A DNA stretch of 32,403 nucleotides from NCBI GenBank assembly GCA_036564195.1, contig DATCLA010000031.1, positions 1 through 32,403 of the forward strand, read 5' to 3'. This stretch comes from DATCLA01 sp036564195 (GTDB lineage: Bacteria > Bacillota > UBA4882 > UBA8346). Numbering within the stretch: position 1 is the stretch's first letter; every line of letters begins with the position of its first letter. Both the position numbers and the translations under genes were made by a program. Positions 13,907-23,088 of this stretch are shown one piece after another. The notes below the pieces were generated by a model, which saw only the letters and a program-made list of their open reading frames with translations, ran no database searches and was not told where the DNA came from.

Positions 13907-14530
13907 ATGCTAATTATTGGAATTGCCGGCGGTACTGGTTCGGGAAAAACTACTTTAGCTAAGGCTTTAGAACAGGAACTAGGCCCCCAAAAAGTCGCAA
14001 TCATCTCCCAAGACTCCTATTATGTTAATCACTCCGGCTTATCTTTGGAAGAACGTCTTAACCTCAATTATGACCATCCTAATGCTTTTGAGGAATCCTT
14101 GTTGATTACCCATTTACGGCAGTTACAAAAGGGACAGCCCATCCAGGTACCGGTTTATGACTTTAAGCAACACCGCCGTACTAACAAAAACATCCCGGTA
14201 AAGCCACTGCCGGTAGTCATTGTTGAAGGTATTTTAATTCTGGTCGACCCGGGTTTACGGTCAATTTTCGACATTAAAGTCTTTATCGATACTGATGCCG
14301 ACACCCGGGTACTGCGGCGGATTGTCCGCGACATTGAACAACGGGGGCGTACCCTCCATTCTGTCTGCCATCAGTACCTAACCACGGTCAAGCCGATGCA
14401 TGAAGCTTTCGTGGAACCGTCCAAACGTTATGCGGATATCATCATCCCCGAAGGAGGTTATAACCAAGTTGCCCTTGGCATCCTGATCTCCTGGATTGAG
14501 AAATATTTACAAAAAACCGGAAATAGTTAA
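13907..14530 (+). CDS. udk: uridine kinase
   Basis: A 207-residue uridine/cytidine kinase of the pyrimidine salvage pathway, phosphorylating uridine or cytidine to UMP or CMP with ATP or GTP. The P-loop GGTGSGKTT is at residues 8-16. The family motifs follow in order: DSYY (37-40), YDHPNAFE (55-62), a VPVYDFKQHRR substrate-binding stretch, VIVEGILIL, and the lid-type RRIVRDIEQRGR. Length matches the family. The ATG at 13907 has GAGG eight bases upstream and a good sigma-A-like promoter ahead. It stands alone, not in an obvious pyrimidine operon. Confidence 0.95.
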   Translation: MLIIGIAGGTGSGKTTLAKALEQELGPQKVAIISQDSYYVNHSGLSLEERLNLNYDHPNAFEESLLITHLRQLQKGQPIQVPVYDFKQHRRTNKNIPVKPLPVVIVEGILILVDPGLRSIFDIKVFIDTDADTRVLRRIVRDIEQRGRTLHSVCHQYLTTVKPMHEAFVEPSKRYADIIIPEGGYNQVALGILISWIEKYLQKTGNS

Positions 14531-14845
14531 CTGCTGTAATAACCGTTTCCGCCACCCCCTTTCCGACAGGCTTTGACAAGCGGGCCTGATCCTCTCCACA
14601 TCTAGTTCCGGGACTCGGATAGCAGTCCCGGCCTATTGTTTGTCCGCTCCAATCAACCCGGTTAGCAACTACCTTCAACCTGACAATGACTTTGTGCTTT
14701 TCTCCTAACCTTATTACGGTAAATTCCCGGTGGAAATTAAAAAATTTCCGTTAATCAATTGATTATTTTTAAGTAATATAGTATAAGTTGATTAGAAACG
14801 ATCTATTGCCTAAATTATAATTCACAATCAACCGGACATCACTTT
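14531..14845. other. intergenic region with hairpin and TTGATT motifs
   Basis: No gene was recognised. A stem CCGGGACT/AGTCCCGG (14608-14631) with a mildly T-rich tail probably terminates udk. GGAAATT/AATTTCC (14732-14749) is a second hairpin. The palindrome AATCAATTGATT (14753-14764) and copies of GTTGATT (about 14786) and AATCAAC (about 14826) form a small cluster of related boxes, and a perfect TATAAT lies between them at about 14815. Confidence 0.45.
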
Positions 14846-14872
14846 GGCCCATAGCGATGCGGCCTTTTTTTT
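14846..14872 (+). terminator. terminator in the pot upstream region
   Basis: GGCCCAT-AGCG-ATG(c)GGCC forms a stem with one bulged C, followed by eight T residues. It lies over 300 bases past the udk stop and about 150 before potA, so it closes a short unit or leader rather than udk itself. Confidence 0.65.
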
Positions 14873-14914
14873 ACGAGCAGCTGTCCGCTTTTTCTAAATG
14901 ATCAACCTAACATC

Positions 14915-14943
14915 TTGACTTTAAGTACCCTGTGTGGTAATTA
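14915..14943 (+). promoter_or_regulatory. candidate promoter of potABCD
   Basis: TTGACT, a 17-base spacer ending in TGG (an extended -10 type TGn) and TAATTA, about 80 bases before the potA ATG. The -35 box is good and the -10 hexamer is poor. Confidence 0.4.
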
Positions 14944-15025
14944 AAGAATATTGTAGTTTATTACCGAATAATTGACTATTGCCAAAGACGCCTGCGGCAG
15001 AGAGCCCAAAGAGGGGGAAATTGCA

Positions 15026-16060
15026 ATGATTAGGCTGGTTAACGTCTCCAAGAAATATGACAGTACTGAAGCAATCAAAAATATCAACCTGCATATTAAG
15101 AAAAATGAATTCTTAACTATGCTCGGGCCGAGCGGTTGTGGTAAAACCACTACTTTGCGGATTATTGGCGGATTTGAATACCCGGATAAGGGGGAGATCA
15201 TTTTTGACGGAGTTAACATCAATGCACTTCCGCCTTATAAACGAAAAGTTAACACGGTCTTTCAAAAGTATGCCCTCTTTCCCCATCTTAATGTTTATGA
15301 TAATATTGCCTTTGGTTTGCATATTAAAAAAATTGACAAAAAGACCATCGACGAAAAAGTCGGTCGTATGTTGGAGCTGGTTAGTCTCTCCGGATATGAG
15401 CGCCGCCCGGTAAATTCACTCAGCGGTGGACAGCAGCAGCGGATCGCCATTGCCCGGGCTTTGGTCAATGAACCGGAGGTGCTACTCTTGGACGAGCCAT
15501 TAGGGGCTTTAGATTTAAAACTCCGCAAAGATATGCAGCTGGAACTGAAAGCCATGCAAAAACAGTTGGGGATCACCTTTGTCTACGTTACTCACGACCA
15601 AGAAGAGGCCTTGACCATGTCAGATACAGTTGTCGTGATGAACCGGGGCCGGATTCAACAGATCGGCACTCCCGAGGCAATTTACAATGAACCGGTCAAT
15701 GCTTTCGTCGCCGGTTTTATCGGCGAGAGTAACATTGTGGAAGGAATCATGCATGAAGATTTCTGGGTGGAATTTGCCGGTAAAACCGTTGCCTGCTCCG
15801 ATCAAGGTTTTGCCCCTCACGAATTGGTAGACGTAGTGATTCGCCCGGAAGACCTGAAAATTGTCGACCCCAGCGAGGGAATTTTAACCGGGATTGTTAA
15901 GTCCGTAACTTTTAAAGGGGTTCATTATGAAATGATGGTGGACGCTCATGACAGCGATTGGATGGTTCATAGTACCCGCATGAGGCCCGCCGGCATGTAT
16001 GTAGGTTTAAAGGTTGATCCTTACGATATCCATATCATGAAAAAGGTGAAAGATGAATGA
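15026..16060 (+). CDS. potA: spermidine/putrescine ABC transporter ATPase PotA
   Basis: A 344-residue ATPase that powers polyamine import. The ATG at 15026 has GAGGGGG eight bases upstream, so the longer frame from 14972 is not used. Walker A is GPSGCGKTT, the signature is LSGGQQQRIAIARA, Walker B is VLLLDEPLGALD and the switch His is in YVTHDQEEALTMSD. The C-terminal 110 residues form a TOBE-type domain (ESNIVEGIM, VVIRPEDLKIV), as in PotA. First gene of potABCD; its stop overlaps the potB ATG by four bases (ATGA), indicating translational coupling. Confidence 0.95.
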   Translation: MIRLVNVSKKYDSTEAIKNINLHIKKNEFLTMLGPSGCGKTTTLRIIGGFEYPDKGEIIFDGVNINALPPYKRKVNTVFQKYALFPHLNVYDNIAFGLHIKKIDKKTIDEKVGRMLELVSLSGYERRPVNSLSGGQQQRIAIARALVNEPEVLLLDEPLGALDLKLRKDMQLELKAMQKQLGITFVYVTHDQEEALTMSDTVVVMNRGRIQQIGTPEAIYNEPVNAFVAGFIGESNIVEGIMHEDFWVEFAGKTVACSDQGFAPHELVDVVIRPEDLKIVDPSEGILTGIVKSVTFKGVHYEMMVDAHDSDWMVHSTRMRPAGMYVGLKVDPYDIHIMKKVKDE

Positions 16061-16881
16061 AAAAGACTTGGGTGGTCTATCCGTATCTTTTCTGGATGGT
16101 AATCTTTACAGTTATCCCGTTATTGCTGTTATTATATTTCAGTTTTACCGTTAATAACGGCATCTTGGGAACTTTTTCTCTGTCTAACTTTAAACGCTTG
16201 TTTGAACCGGTTTATTTTAAAGTATTGATCCGCTCCCTGACTTTAGCCTGTATCAGTACTTTTTGTTGCCTAATATTGGGATATCCGGTCGCCTTAATCC
16301 TGGCCGGGCAGAGTTTTAAGCATAAGAACACCATTATCCTGCTGTTAGTACTGCCAATGTGGATGAATTATTTGTTACGCACCTATGCCTGGCTGACCCT
16401 GTTGGAACGGAAAGGACTGATCAATACCTTCCTGGTGCGGCTGGGACTGGAACCTCTCAATTTATTATACAATGATTTTGCCGTGACCCTGGGGATGGTT
16501 TATAACTTTATCCCCTTTATGGTTCTGCCCATCTATTCGGTATTAAGCAAGATAGACCGGAGCCTGATTGAGGCCGCTGAGGACCTGGGTGCTGCGCCGT
16601 TTACAATATTTTGGCGGATCACTTTACCGCTGAGCCTGCCAGGAGTAATGTCGGGAATTACCATGGTCTTTATGCCGGCGGTTACCACCTTTGTTATCTC
16701 CCGTTTGCTGGGAGGCGGGCAATATACTTTAATCGGCAACCTGATTGAGCAACAGTTTCTTACGGTTGGTGATTGGAACTTTGGCGCGGCAATCTCGGTG
16801 TTAATGATGGCCATTATTCTGGTGGGCATGACTTTTGCTTCCCGGTATGAAAAGCAACAGGAGGGTGGCGGACTATGGTAA
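16057..16881 (+). CDS. potB: polyamine ABC transporter permease PotB
   Basis: A 274-residue inner-membrane permease with six predicted transmembrane helices. The first follows a short cytoplasmic N-terminus (YPYLFWMVIFTVIPLLLLLY). The EAA loop that contacts the ATPase is EAAEDLGAAPFTIFWRITLP in the second half, followed by LPGVMSGI. It overlaps potA by four bases and potC by seven, so the three subunits are translated together. Family assignment to PotB rests on order (A-B-C-D) and on RTYAWLTLLERKGLIN, typical of this permease. Confidence 0.93.
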   Translation: MKKTWVVYPYLFWMVIFTVIPLLLLLYFSFTVNNGILGTFSLSNFKRLFEPVYFKVLIRSLTLACISTFCCLILGYPVALILAGQSFKHKNTIILLLVLPMWMNYLLRTYAWLTLLERKGLINTFLVRLGLEPLNLLYNDFAVTLGMVYNFIPFMVLPIYSVLSKIDRSLIEAAEDLGAAPFTIFWRITLPLSLPGVMSGITMVFMPAVTTFVISRLLGGGQYTLIGNLIEQQFLTVGDWNFGAAISVLMMAIILVGMTFASRYEKQQEGGGLW

Positions 16882-17666
16882 GAAACTGGCTAAAACGGTC
16901 TTATATCTATCTGATGTTTGCCTTTCTTTATGCCCCCATTATCGTACTGGCGTTTTATTCTTTTAATAATTCCCGTTCGCGGGGAACCTGGAACGGTTTT
17001 ACCTTCAAATGGTATTTACAGATGTTACAGGACCGGCAAATTTTAAGCTCACTTTATAACTCCCTGACCATCGGTTTAATCGCGGCGCTAGTTGCAACGG
17101 CCATCGGCACTCTGGCAGCTTGGGGCATCCACCGCTTAAAAAGTTTTCCCAAAGCCGTGATTATGAATTTAACCTATCTGCCGGTCTTAAACCCGGATAT
17201 CGTAACCGGGATTTCCCTTATGTTATTGTTTATCTTTTTCAAATTGCAATTGGGTTTTTTGACGCTGTTACTGGCACATATCACCTTTAATATCCCGTAT
17301 GTTATTTTATCGGTGCTCCCCAAACTCAAACAGTTGGATAAGAACCTCTTTGAAGCAGCTTTGGATCTGGGGGCGACTCCCCTCCAGGCTTTCTGGAAGA
17401 TTATCCTTCCCGAAATCCTGCCGGGGGTGGTCACCGGGTCGTTACTGGCCTTTACTCTGTCCCTGGACGACTTTGTGATCAGCTTTTTTACCACTGGATC
17501 CGGTGTCTCCACCCTTTCAATCACCATTTATTCAATGGCGCGGCGCGGTATTAATCCCAAAATCAACGCCCTTTCCACCCTGGTATTTGGCTGCGTCTTA
17601 ACCTTGTTAATTATCGTCAATATGACGATGTCACGGGAAAAACCCGTCAAATCAAAGGAGGTTTGA
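16875..17666 (+). CDS. potC: polyamine ABC transporter permease PotC
   Basis: A 263-residue second permease, six predicted transmembrane helices. It opens with a basic stretch and a helix ending APIIVLAFYSFNNSRSRGTW, characteristic of PotC. The EAA loop is EAALDLGATPLQAFWKIILP followed by LPGVVTGSLLAFTLSLDDF, also a PotC hallmark. It pairs with PotB to form the channel. An AAAGGAGG at its 3' end serves potD, whose ATG follows about 14 bases later. Confidence 0.94.
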   Translation: MVRNWLKRSYIYLMFAFLYAPIIVLAFYSFNNSRSRGTWNGFTFKWYLQMLQDRQILSSLYNSLTIGLIAALVATAIGTLAAWGIHRLKSFPKAVIMNLTYLPVLNPDIVTGISLMLLFIFFKLQLGFLTLLLAHITFNIPYVILSVLPKLKQLDKNLFEAALDLGATPLQAFWKIILPEILPGVVTGSLLAFTLSLDDFVISFFTTGSGVSTLSITIYSMARRGINPKINALSTLVFGCVLTLLIIVNMTMSREKPVKSKEV

Positions 17667-17675
17667 TATTGTAAA

Positions 17676-18722
17676 ATGAAAAAACTAATGGTGAGATGTA
17701 TTTGGGCAGCCCTGCTCCTGGTAGGTTCTTTAAGCTTCGGCGGCTGCGGCAACTCAACCACGGCAGAGTTGAATGTGTATAACTGGGGTGATTACATTGA
17801 TGAGTCGGTCTTAAAGGAATTCGAAAAAAAGTATCAGATTAAAGTTAATTACGATACCTTTACTACCAATGAAGATATGTATGTAAAGCTAAAAGCCGGC
17901 GGCAGCAATTATGATGTGATCTTCCCCTCCGACTACATGATTGAACGGATGATCGCTGAAAACATGCTGGAAAAACTGGACTTCAATAATATTCCCAATT
18001 ATAAATATATCGGGACCAACTTTCGCAACCTGGATTACGATCCCCAAAATGAGTACTCCGTCCCGTACATGTGGGGTACAGTCGGAATCTTATACAATCG
18101 AAAGCTGGTCAAAAGCAAACCCGACAGTTGGAAAGTACTTTGGGACCAACGCTACGCCAAACAAATTCTGATGATGGATAGCCAGCGCGACAGCATCGGC
18201 ATAACTTTAAAAATGTTGGGGTATTCATTAAACAGTCATGACCCCGGCCAATTGGAAGAGGCCAAGCAGGCGCTGATTGCCCAAAAGCCGTTGGTCCTCG
18301 CTTATGTTGTGGACGAAGTCAAGGATAAGATGATCTCCGGGGAGGCGGCGCTGGCAGTAGTCTGGTCCGGTGATGCCGTCTACTGCTGCAAGGAAAACCC
18401 GGACCTGGCCTATGTAATCCCTAAAGAAGGCAGCAACTTCTGGTTTGACGCCATGGCGGTCTGTAAGGGAACTAAGCACAAGGAAGAGGCTGAAAAGTTT
18501 ATCAACTTTATGTGTGAGCCGGAGATTGCCTTCCGGAATGCCGATTACATTGGTTACGCCTCTCCCCATACCGAAGCGGTTAAAAGATTGCCCCGGGAAC
18601 TAACCAGTGACCGTTCCGCCTATCCACTTCCGGAAGACCTGAAAAACTGCGAAGTCTTCAGTACTTTAGGAAATACCCTTAAACTGTTTGACCGGATTTG
18701 GACAGAGATTAAAGCGGAGTAA
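17676..18722 (+). CDS. potD: spermidine/putrescine-binding lipoprotein PotD
   Basis: A 348-residue extracellular solute-binding protein that captures spermidine or putrescine for PotABC. It has a lipoprotein signal peptide: basic MKKLMVR, a hydrophobic core and a lipobox ending in GGC, with Cys24 as the predicted lipidated residue. The mature part begins LNVYNWGDYIDESVLKEFEK, typical of PotD/PotF proteins. Further landmarks are YDVIFPSDYMIERM, YSVPYMWGTVGILYN and VVWSGDA, which line the ligand cleft in the family. The spacing between AAAGGAGG and the ATG is long (14 bases), which may lower its translation. Last gene of the operon, followed by a strong terminator. Confidence 0.95.
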   Translation: MKKLMVRCIWAALLLVGSLSFGGCGNSTTAELNVYNWGDYIDESVLKEFEKKYQIKVNYDTFTTNEDMYVKLKAGGSNYDVIFPSDYMIERMIAENMLEKLDFNNIPNYKYIGTNFRNLDYDPQNEYSVPYMWGTVGILYNRKLVKSKPDSWKVLWDQRYAKQILMMDSQRDSIGITLKMLGYSLNSHDPGQLEEAKQALIAQKPLVLAYVVDEVKDKMISGEAALAVVWSGDAVYCCKENPDLAYVIPKEGSNFWFDAMAVCKGTKHKEEAEKFINFMCEPEIAFRNADYIGYASPHTEAVKRLPRELTSDRSAYPLPEDLKNCEVFSTLGNTLKLFDRIWTEIKAE

Positions 18723-18736
18723 CGCCGCAATTTGCT

Positions 18737-18775
18737 AAAACGGGCGGCTGCCAAAAGCAGTCACCCGTTTTTTCG
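18737..18775 (+). terminator. rho-independent terminator of potABCD
   Basis: AAAACGGG...CCCGTTTT outer stem with GCTGC/GCAG inner pairing, then a run of T residues ending TTCGTTTTT. It also lies past the end of the converging FIST kinase gene. Confidence 0.8.
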
Positions 18776-18808
18776 TTTTTCACTTAGTTTCACTTTAGGC
18801 TGAAATTT

Positions 18809-20947
18809 TTAGCAATTACCGACCAATTCCGGCTGGGCTTTATGTTCTCCGTTGTAACTGGGAATTAAGATATAAAACGTTGTCCCTTTACCGGCATTAT
18901 CTTGAAAATAAATGTCACCGTAAAATTGCGTCCTAATGATTAGGTAGGAGATATATAGGCCCAGGCCGGAACCGTTTTTCCCTTTGGTAGTAATCATTTC
19001 TTTAAAAATTTTTCTGGATATTTCTTTCGGTATTCCTTTGCCGTTGTCTTTAATGGTAAACTTAATATAACTGCCTTGTAATTCAATGGTTAATTCTACT
19101 GTTCCGCCTTTGCCATGGTAAGATTCGAGAGCGTTAATCACAATATTATTAAGAACTTGGACCAGATTATTAATGTCCCCTTTAACTGACTTAGTCTGAT
19201 CAATATCAATCTTAAACTTGAGCAGGCACTTTTTCCTTTGAAACTCATGCTCAAGTAAGAGCCGGATCTTTTCAACCACCTCCGCTATAGTAAAGCTGCT
19301 GCTGGAGTTGATACATTTTGCTTGCCCTTGCACCGCATTGATAACATCTGCCATATAGATTAAATTCTTTTTAATATGCTCCTGCCATTTGATGCTATCG
19401 TCTATTAGGGCCTGGACCTCTTCGAGGCGAGCGTCAGGTAAATCAGCTAAAAACTCTCTTACTTTAACTGTGTTTTGTTGTAATTTTAAAATACCGCCGC
19501 TACTGGTCATTAAGGGAGTTTTTAAATTATGCGCTATTCCCCCCACCAATTGACCTAGGGTTGCAATGCGTTCCATCTGAATCATCTTATTTTGTTGTTC
19601 GATCAGTTTCAGATTGCTATTTTGAAGTTCACGATTTTTCTGGTTATAGTCTTCCAATAATTTTTTGTATTCATTATTTTTAGCTAAAAGGTTTTTGTTG
19701 ATCTTATCCAGTTCCTTAGTGACCGTGTTAGTGAGATGAGTAAAAGCGTTAATAATAATCTCTTGTTTGCTGTCAATAAAATTTTCAATGGTGTTAGCGG
19801 CTTTTAAGACGCTATAATACTGTTTATAGGACTCATTCTCTGCTAAAGTCAAGATCGTTGTCGATAAGTTCAACAATTCATTTCTATTTTCGACATGAAA
19901 AAACTCTCCGTAAGTAAAAAAACCGCTGGTATTAGCTATTTGGGATAAAGGTGAGATTTCCTTGGTAATTCTTCTTTGATAAAATACCTTTCTCACGGTA
20001 CACGAAAAAACAAAAATGCCTTCAACAGGTTTGCTAATAATCTGTTTTAAAATTTCTTCCGTTCTTCTTAAAAGCAGGTCATAATTTCCATAACTGAAAT
20101 ATATTTTTTCACCTTCATAGATGTTTCCGATAAATCTTAAGCCTTCATCGTAATTCTCCCCAAATGCCACTCTGGCAATGTTAAATCCCTTACGGTTCAA
20201 TACAAACGCAAATTCAGTGGCGCTCTTGGGTAGGTTATTAGCGATTTCTTCACCCAAATATTTTTTGTAAATTCTTTTAATATTAATATTATCTAAGGTA
20301 TAGACCCTGTCATCCACCGCCCTGGTAACTGTCATCTTCTTTCCAATAGGTTCCAGACACAATGATTGCAGGTTTTGTACATACAATTGTTTATTATCTA
20401 ATACCGCAGCAACAATTCCGCAATTTACGATTTGATTCCCATCAAAAACCAAGGTTTCCCTGACGTATCCATTATCCCCGGCGCGGCCTCCGGCCACAAT
20501 TATCTGGTTATTGACACTGTCAATTCCTTTCAAAATATTTTCACCGTTGGTATGGATGCCGTCGCTAAACAGGATCATTACTTTGCTGTCTGAAGTGATT
20601 AAGGTGTTGGCAACCTTTACTCCAAGCTGAAAACTGTCTGTTAAGGGATTATTACACTCAAAGATGGCGGTCTTGATGGTGGTGGCTTCAAAAACGGAAA
20701 TACTTAAAACTATTGAATGATTAACTATTTTTTCTTCAATAATCTCTCCAGCAGTAGTTGCTCCAATAATCTTCGCTTCCGGCAACATTTCTTTAATCTG
20801 ATTACATACTGCAGTGATCTTTTTTCTGCTGCAAATAGAAGTAAATACTTGAACCAGAATATTGGGCGAATTAGGAGTGATCCCGGCTTTAGCAAGAGCT
20901 TCTTGAATTTGCCGGTAACTTTGGTATTGGATGTTATAGGTTTTCAT
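18809..20947 (-). CDS. FIST-domain sensor histidine kinase
   Basis: A 712-residue soluble sensor kinase. Residues 25-370 form a FIST_N plus FIST_C sensory region (GATTAGEI at 62-69, FSDGIHTNGENIL, VAGGRAGDNG, FIGNIYEGEKIYFSYG), a module thought to bind small ligands such as amino acids. A coiled coil (about 410-460) precedes the dimerisation helix with His473 (LVGGIAHNLKTPLM), and the ATPase domain has N box NNIVINALES, G1 DNGKGIP and G2 GKNGSGLGLYIS. No transmembrane segment, so it senses inside the cell. Its ATG is six bases after the stop of the Fe-alcohol dehydrogenase, so the two are co-transcribed. No partner regulator is adjacent; one of the regulators at 23266-24642 is a possible partner by proximity only. 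Confidence 0.93.
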   Translation of the reverse strand: MKTYNIQYQSYRQIQEALAKAGITPNSPNILVQVFTSICSRKKITAVCNQIKEMLPEAKIIGATTAGEIIEEKIVNHSIVLSISVFEATTIKTAIFECNNPLTDSFQLGVKVANTLITSDSKVMILFSDGIHTNGENILKGIDSVNNQIIVAGGRAGDNGYVRETLVFDGNQIVNCGIVAAVLDNKQLYVQNLQSLCLEPIGKKMTVTRAVDDRVYTLDNINIKRIYKKYLGEEIANNLPKSATEFAFVLNRKGFNIARVAFGENYDEGLRFIGNIYEGEKIYFSYGNYDLLLRRTEEILKQIISKPVEGIFVFSCTVRKVFYQRRITKEISPLSQIANTSGFFTYGEFFHVENRNELLNLSTTILTLAENESYKQYYSVLKAANTIENFIDSKQEIIINAFTHLTNTVTKELDKINKNLLAKNNEYKKLLEDYNQKNRELQNSNLKLIEQQNKMIQMERIATLGQLVGGIAHNLKTPLMTSSGGILKLQQNTVKVREFLADLPDARLEEVQALIDDSIKWQEHIKKNLIYMADVINAVQGQAKCINSSSSFTIAEVVEKIRLLLEHEFQRKKCLLKFKIDIDQTKSVKGDINNLVQVLNNIVINALESYHGKGGTVELTIELQGSYIKFTIKDNGKGIPKEISRKIFKEMITTKGKNGSGLGLYISYLIIRTQFYGDIYFQDNAGKGTTFYILIPSYNGEHKAQPELVGNC

Positions 20948-20953
20948 CTTTGC

Positions 20954-22123
20954 CTAAAAGTTTACGGCCCTTCCATAATATGCGCATTCCAGAATCTTTT
21001 TTAACTCATTTTCACTGGTCAAGCGCGGGTTACAATCAGTACAGGGATCTTTTTGGGCGTTTTCGGCAATATAGTCCACTTTCTCCATAAATTGTGCTTC
21101 ACTAATACCATACTCTTTAAACGTCGGAGCAATCTCCAGTTTTTGATTGAGAAGCTTAATTGCATCAATCAAGGCATCGGTAAGTTGTTTATCGGTATTA
21201 CCGGGCAAAGCCAACCTTCGGGCAATTTGAGCATACTTAGACATACACTTTTTTGAATTGTACTTAATAACATAGGGAAGTAAGATAGCATTACAACAAC
21301 CATGGGGAATTTGATAATGGGCGCCGGTCTTATGGGCCAAGCTATGAGTGATGCCGAGTAAAGCATTACTAAAAGCCATCCCCGCCAGGCACTGCGCTAA
21401 ATGCATCTTGTCCCGGGCTGCTACATCACCGCAATAGGAATCAACCAAATTTTCAAAACACATTGTAACCGCTTCCAAAGCTAAAGAAGTGGCAAAGTCC
21501 GACCGAGCGGTCGAGACGTAGGCCTCAATGGCATGAGTCAAAGCATCCATCCCGGTATGAGCCACTAAGGTCCGAGGCATAGTCAGGGCCAGGTTACTAT
21601 CTAAAACAGCGATATCCGGAGTAATTTCAAAGTCGGCAATGGGATATTTAATCTTAGTTCGATTGTCGGTTATTACGGCAAAAGCGGTAACTTCCGTACC
21701 GGTGCCACTGGTGGAAGGAATTGCTACAAAAATGGCCTTGTTCCTTAGTTTCGGCAATGAAAACGGAGTCTTAATAGCTTCAAAGGTCAGTTCCGGGTGT
21801 TCATAAAAGACCCACATTATTTTAGCGGCATCAATTGCCGAACCGCCACCTAAAGCGATGATTACCTCCGGTTGAAAACTACTCATTGCTTCAGCTCCGG
21901 CCATTACGGTTTCAATGGATGGGTCCGGCTCGACTCCTTCAAAAAGCTTAACTTCCATGCCTGCCTCTGTTAAGATCGCGGTCAGGCGATCCAAAAACCC
22001 AAACTTGCGCATAGATGTCCCCCCGGTAACCACCAAGGCCCGCCGGTAACCTCGTAAATTTTTTAACTCCTCCATAGCATCCTTGCCGTAGTAAATATCC
22101 CGCGGAATCGTAAACCTACCCAC
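20954..22123 (-). CDS. iron-containing alcohol dehydrogenase
   Basis: A 389-residue group III (Fe-dependent) alcohol dehydrogenase that interconverts alcohols and aldehydes with NAD(P)H. The GTG at 22123 has GAAGGGGG seven bases upstream and gives the standard family length; the frame stays open to a TTG at 22162. The nucleotide-binding loop is ALGGGSAIDAAKIMW, followed by AIPSTSGTGTEVT. The metal ligands are in the usual places (LDSNLALTMP, HTGMDALTHAIEAY, GITHSLAHKTGAHYQIPHG). The substrate (ethanol, butanol, propanediol or other) is not predictable. It lies between the unrecognised 211-residue gene and the FIST kinase on the same strand. Confidence 0.95.
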   Translation of the reverse strand: MGRFTIPRDIYYGKDAMEELKNLRGYRRALVVTGGTSMRKFGFLDRLTAILTEAGMEVKLFEGVEPDPSIETVMAGAEAMSSFQPEVIIALGGGSAIDAAKIMWVFYEHPELTFEAIKTPFSLPKLRNKAIFVAIPSTSGTGTEVTAFAVITDNRTKIKYPIADFEITPDIAVLDSNLALTMPRTLVAHTGMDALTHAIEAYVSTARSDFATSLALEAVTMCFENLVDSYCGDVAARDKMHLAQCLAGMAFSNALLGITHSLAHKTGAHYQIPHGCCNAILLPYVIKYNSKKCMSKYAQIARRLALPGNTDKQLTDALIDAIKLLNQKLEIAPTFKEYGISEAQFMEKVDYIAENAQKDPCTDCNPRLTSENELKKILECAYYGRAVNF

Positions 22124-22235
22124 CGCAATTCCCCCTTCATCATATTTAGATTTAAGATTCAATTTGACTCTTTATATGATAACTACCACCCATTGCTTTA
22201 AGATGATAAGATGATAAGTTGAGGCCAACATCGGC

Positions 22236-22871
22236 CTAAAAGAGAGTCTGCACTAAATTTCGGAAGGTTCGTTTCTCAAAACCTTTAGTTTCAATTGATC
22301 CCATGATCTGGTAGAAAACCGGTCGCCATTCCTTAAGTACCCCATTGGCACAGATGAATTTGCCGCTAACCACCCGTTGTTGCAAGGGCAGAAAAAAATA
22401 AAGGTTATACAGACCCATACCCAACATTGTGGTAATAACTTCAAAAAAAGCAATTTGTAATCCGCGGACCTCCTTAACCCCGCCTAATAACCACTCGGTT
22501 GCTGGATTCATCATTTTAAGTGCTTGTTTCACTTGATTTTTATAGTCAAGTACATCACCATTATTTCTTGCTCTTTGATCAAGATGGGTCAGGGTAATTT
22601 TGACCTGCTTGTCCACATCCTCCAGCTCTACCCCAGGTAAAGTATTTAACTGATAGGGTTCCGGAGCCACCGGTTGGATGCTTTGCGGTAAAGTCATGGT
22701 TAATTTACCATTCAACAAACTGGCCGGATAACAACAAACCGGGACGCCGTTCTTTAAAATCGTAATGGTTTTTGAGTCCGCCGTTGTCGCTTCGTTCTCT
22801 GCTAATAGCGGCTGTTTTAATAGATCCATCCATTGAGTCAGTTCCCGTTTCCAAATCGATGGCATATTCAT
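22236..22871 (-). CDS. unrecognised protein, paralogue of the gene at 28828 (211 aa)
   Basis: ATG at 22871 with GAGG eight bases upstream; the paralogue has a nearly identical start region (GAGGTGAA-N-AGATGAAT). The two proteins share a beta-rich layout: LLNGKLTMTLPQSIQP, a TLTHLDQ-like strand, a long helix, NPATEWLLGGVKEVRGLQIA then FFEVIT, YNLYFFLPLQQRVVSGKFIC and VFYQIMGSI. No signal peptide or membrane helix. This alternation of strand and helix, ending in a surface-release-like strand and a C-terminal helix, resembles PsbP/Mog1/DcrB-like small domains, but the identity is not certain. It is the first gene after a strong promoter 220 bases upstream, ahead of the alcohol dehydrogenase and FIST kinase. 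Confidence 0.8.
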   Translation of the reverse strand: MNMPSIWKRELTQWMDLLKQPLLAENEATTADSKTITILKNGVPVCCYPASLLNGKLTMTLPQSIQPVAPEPYQLNTLPGVELEDVDKQVKITLTHLDQRARNNGDVLDYKNQVKQALKMMNPATEWLLGGVKEVRGLQIAFFEVITTMLGMGLYNLYFFLPLQQRVVSGKFICANGVLKEWRPVFYQIMGSIETKGFEKRTFRNLVQTLF

Positions 22872-23088
22872 CTGCTTCACCTCAGAATTTTAGTTTTGCA
22901 CACTAGTCTGGATTTGCCTGCAAAAATAGTCTTTTAAATTGCTTCCAGGCTAAATCCGGCTTTTCCGATCCAGTCGTCCGCCACAATGAATGCGCCATTC
23001 CAAGAGCGTAACGCTTCAATTAGATTGAACCTACTCTTTTAACAGAGTTTCTTTACTTTTTTATCTATTATTGGTAAACTATGGATTA
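22872..23088 (-). other. long 5' leader of about 210 nt
   Basis: Between the promoter at 23089-23118 and the start at 22871 lies a leader with no gene. Short complementary runs occur (for example AACTCTGTTAAAAGAGT on the minus strand), but no known riboswitch motif was recognised. Confidence 0.4.

Noticed and set aside
14873..15025. Possible riboswitch in the pot leader
   Set aside because: No known aptamer core was recognised and the only terminator lies upstream of the candidate promoter.
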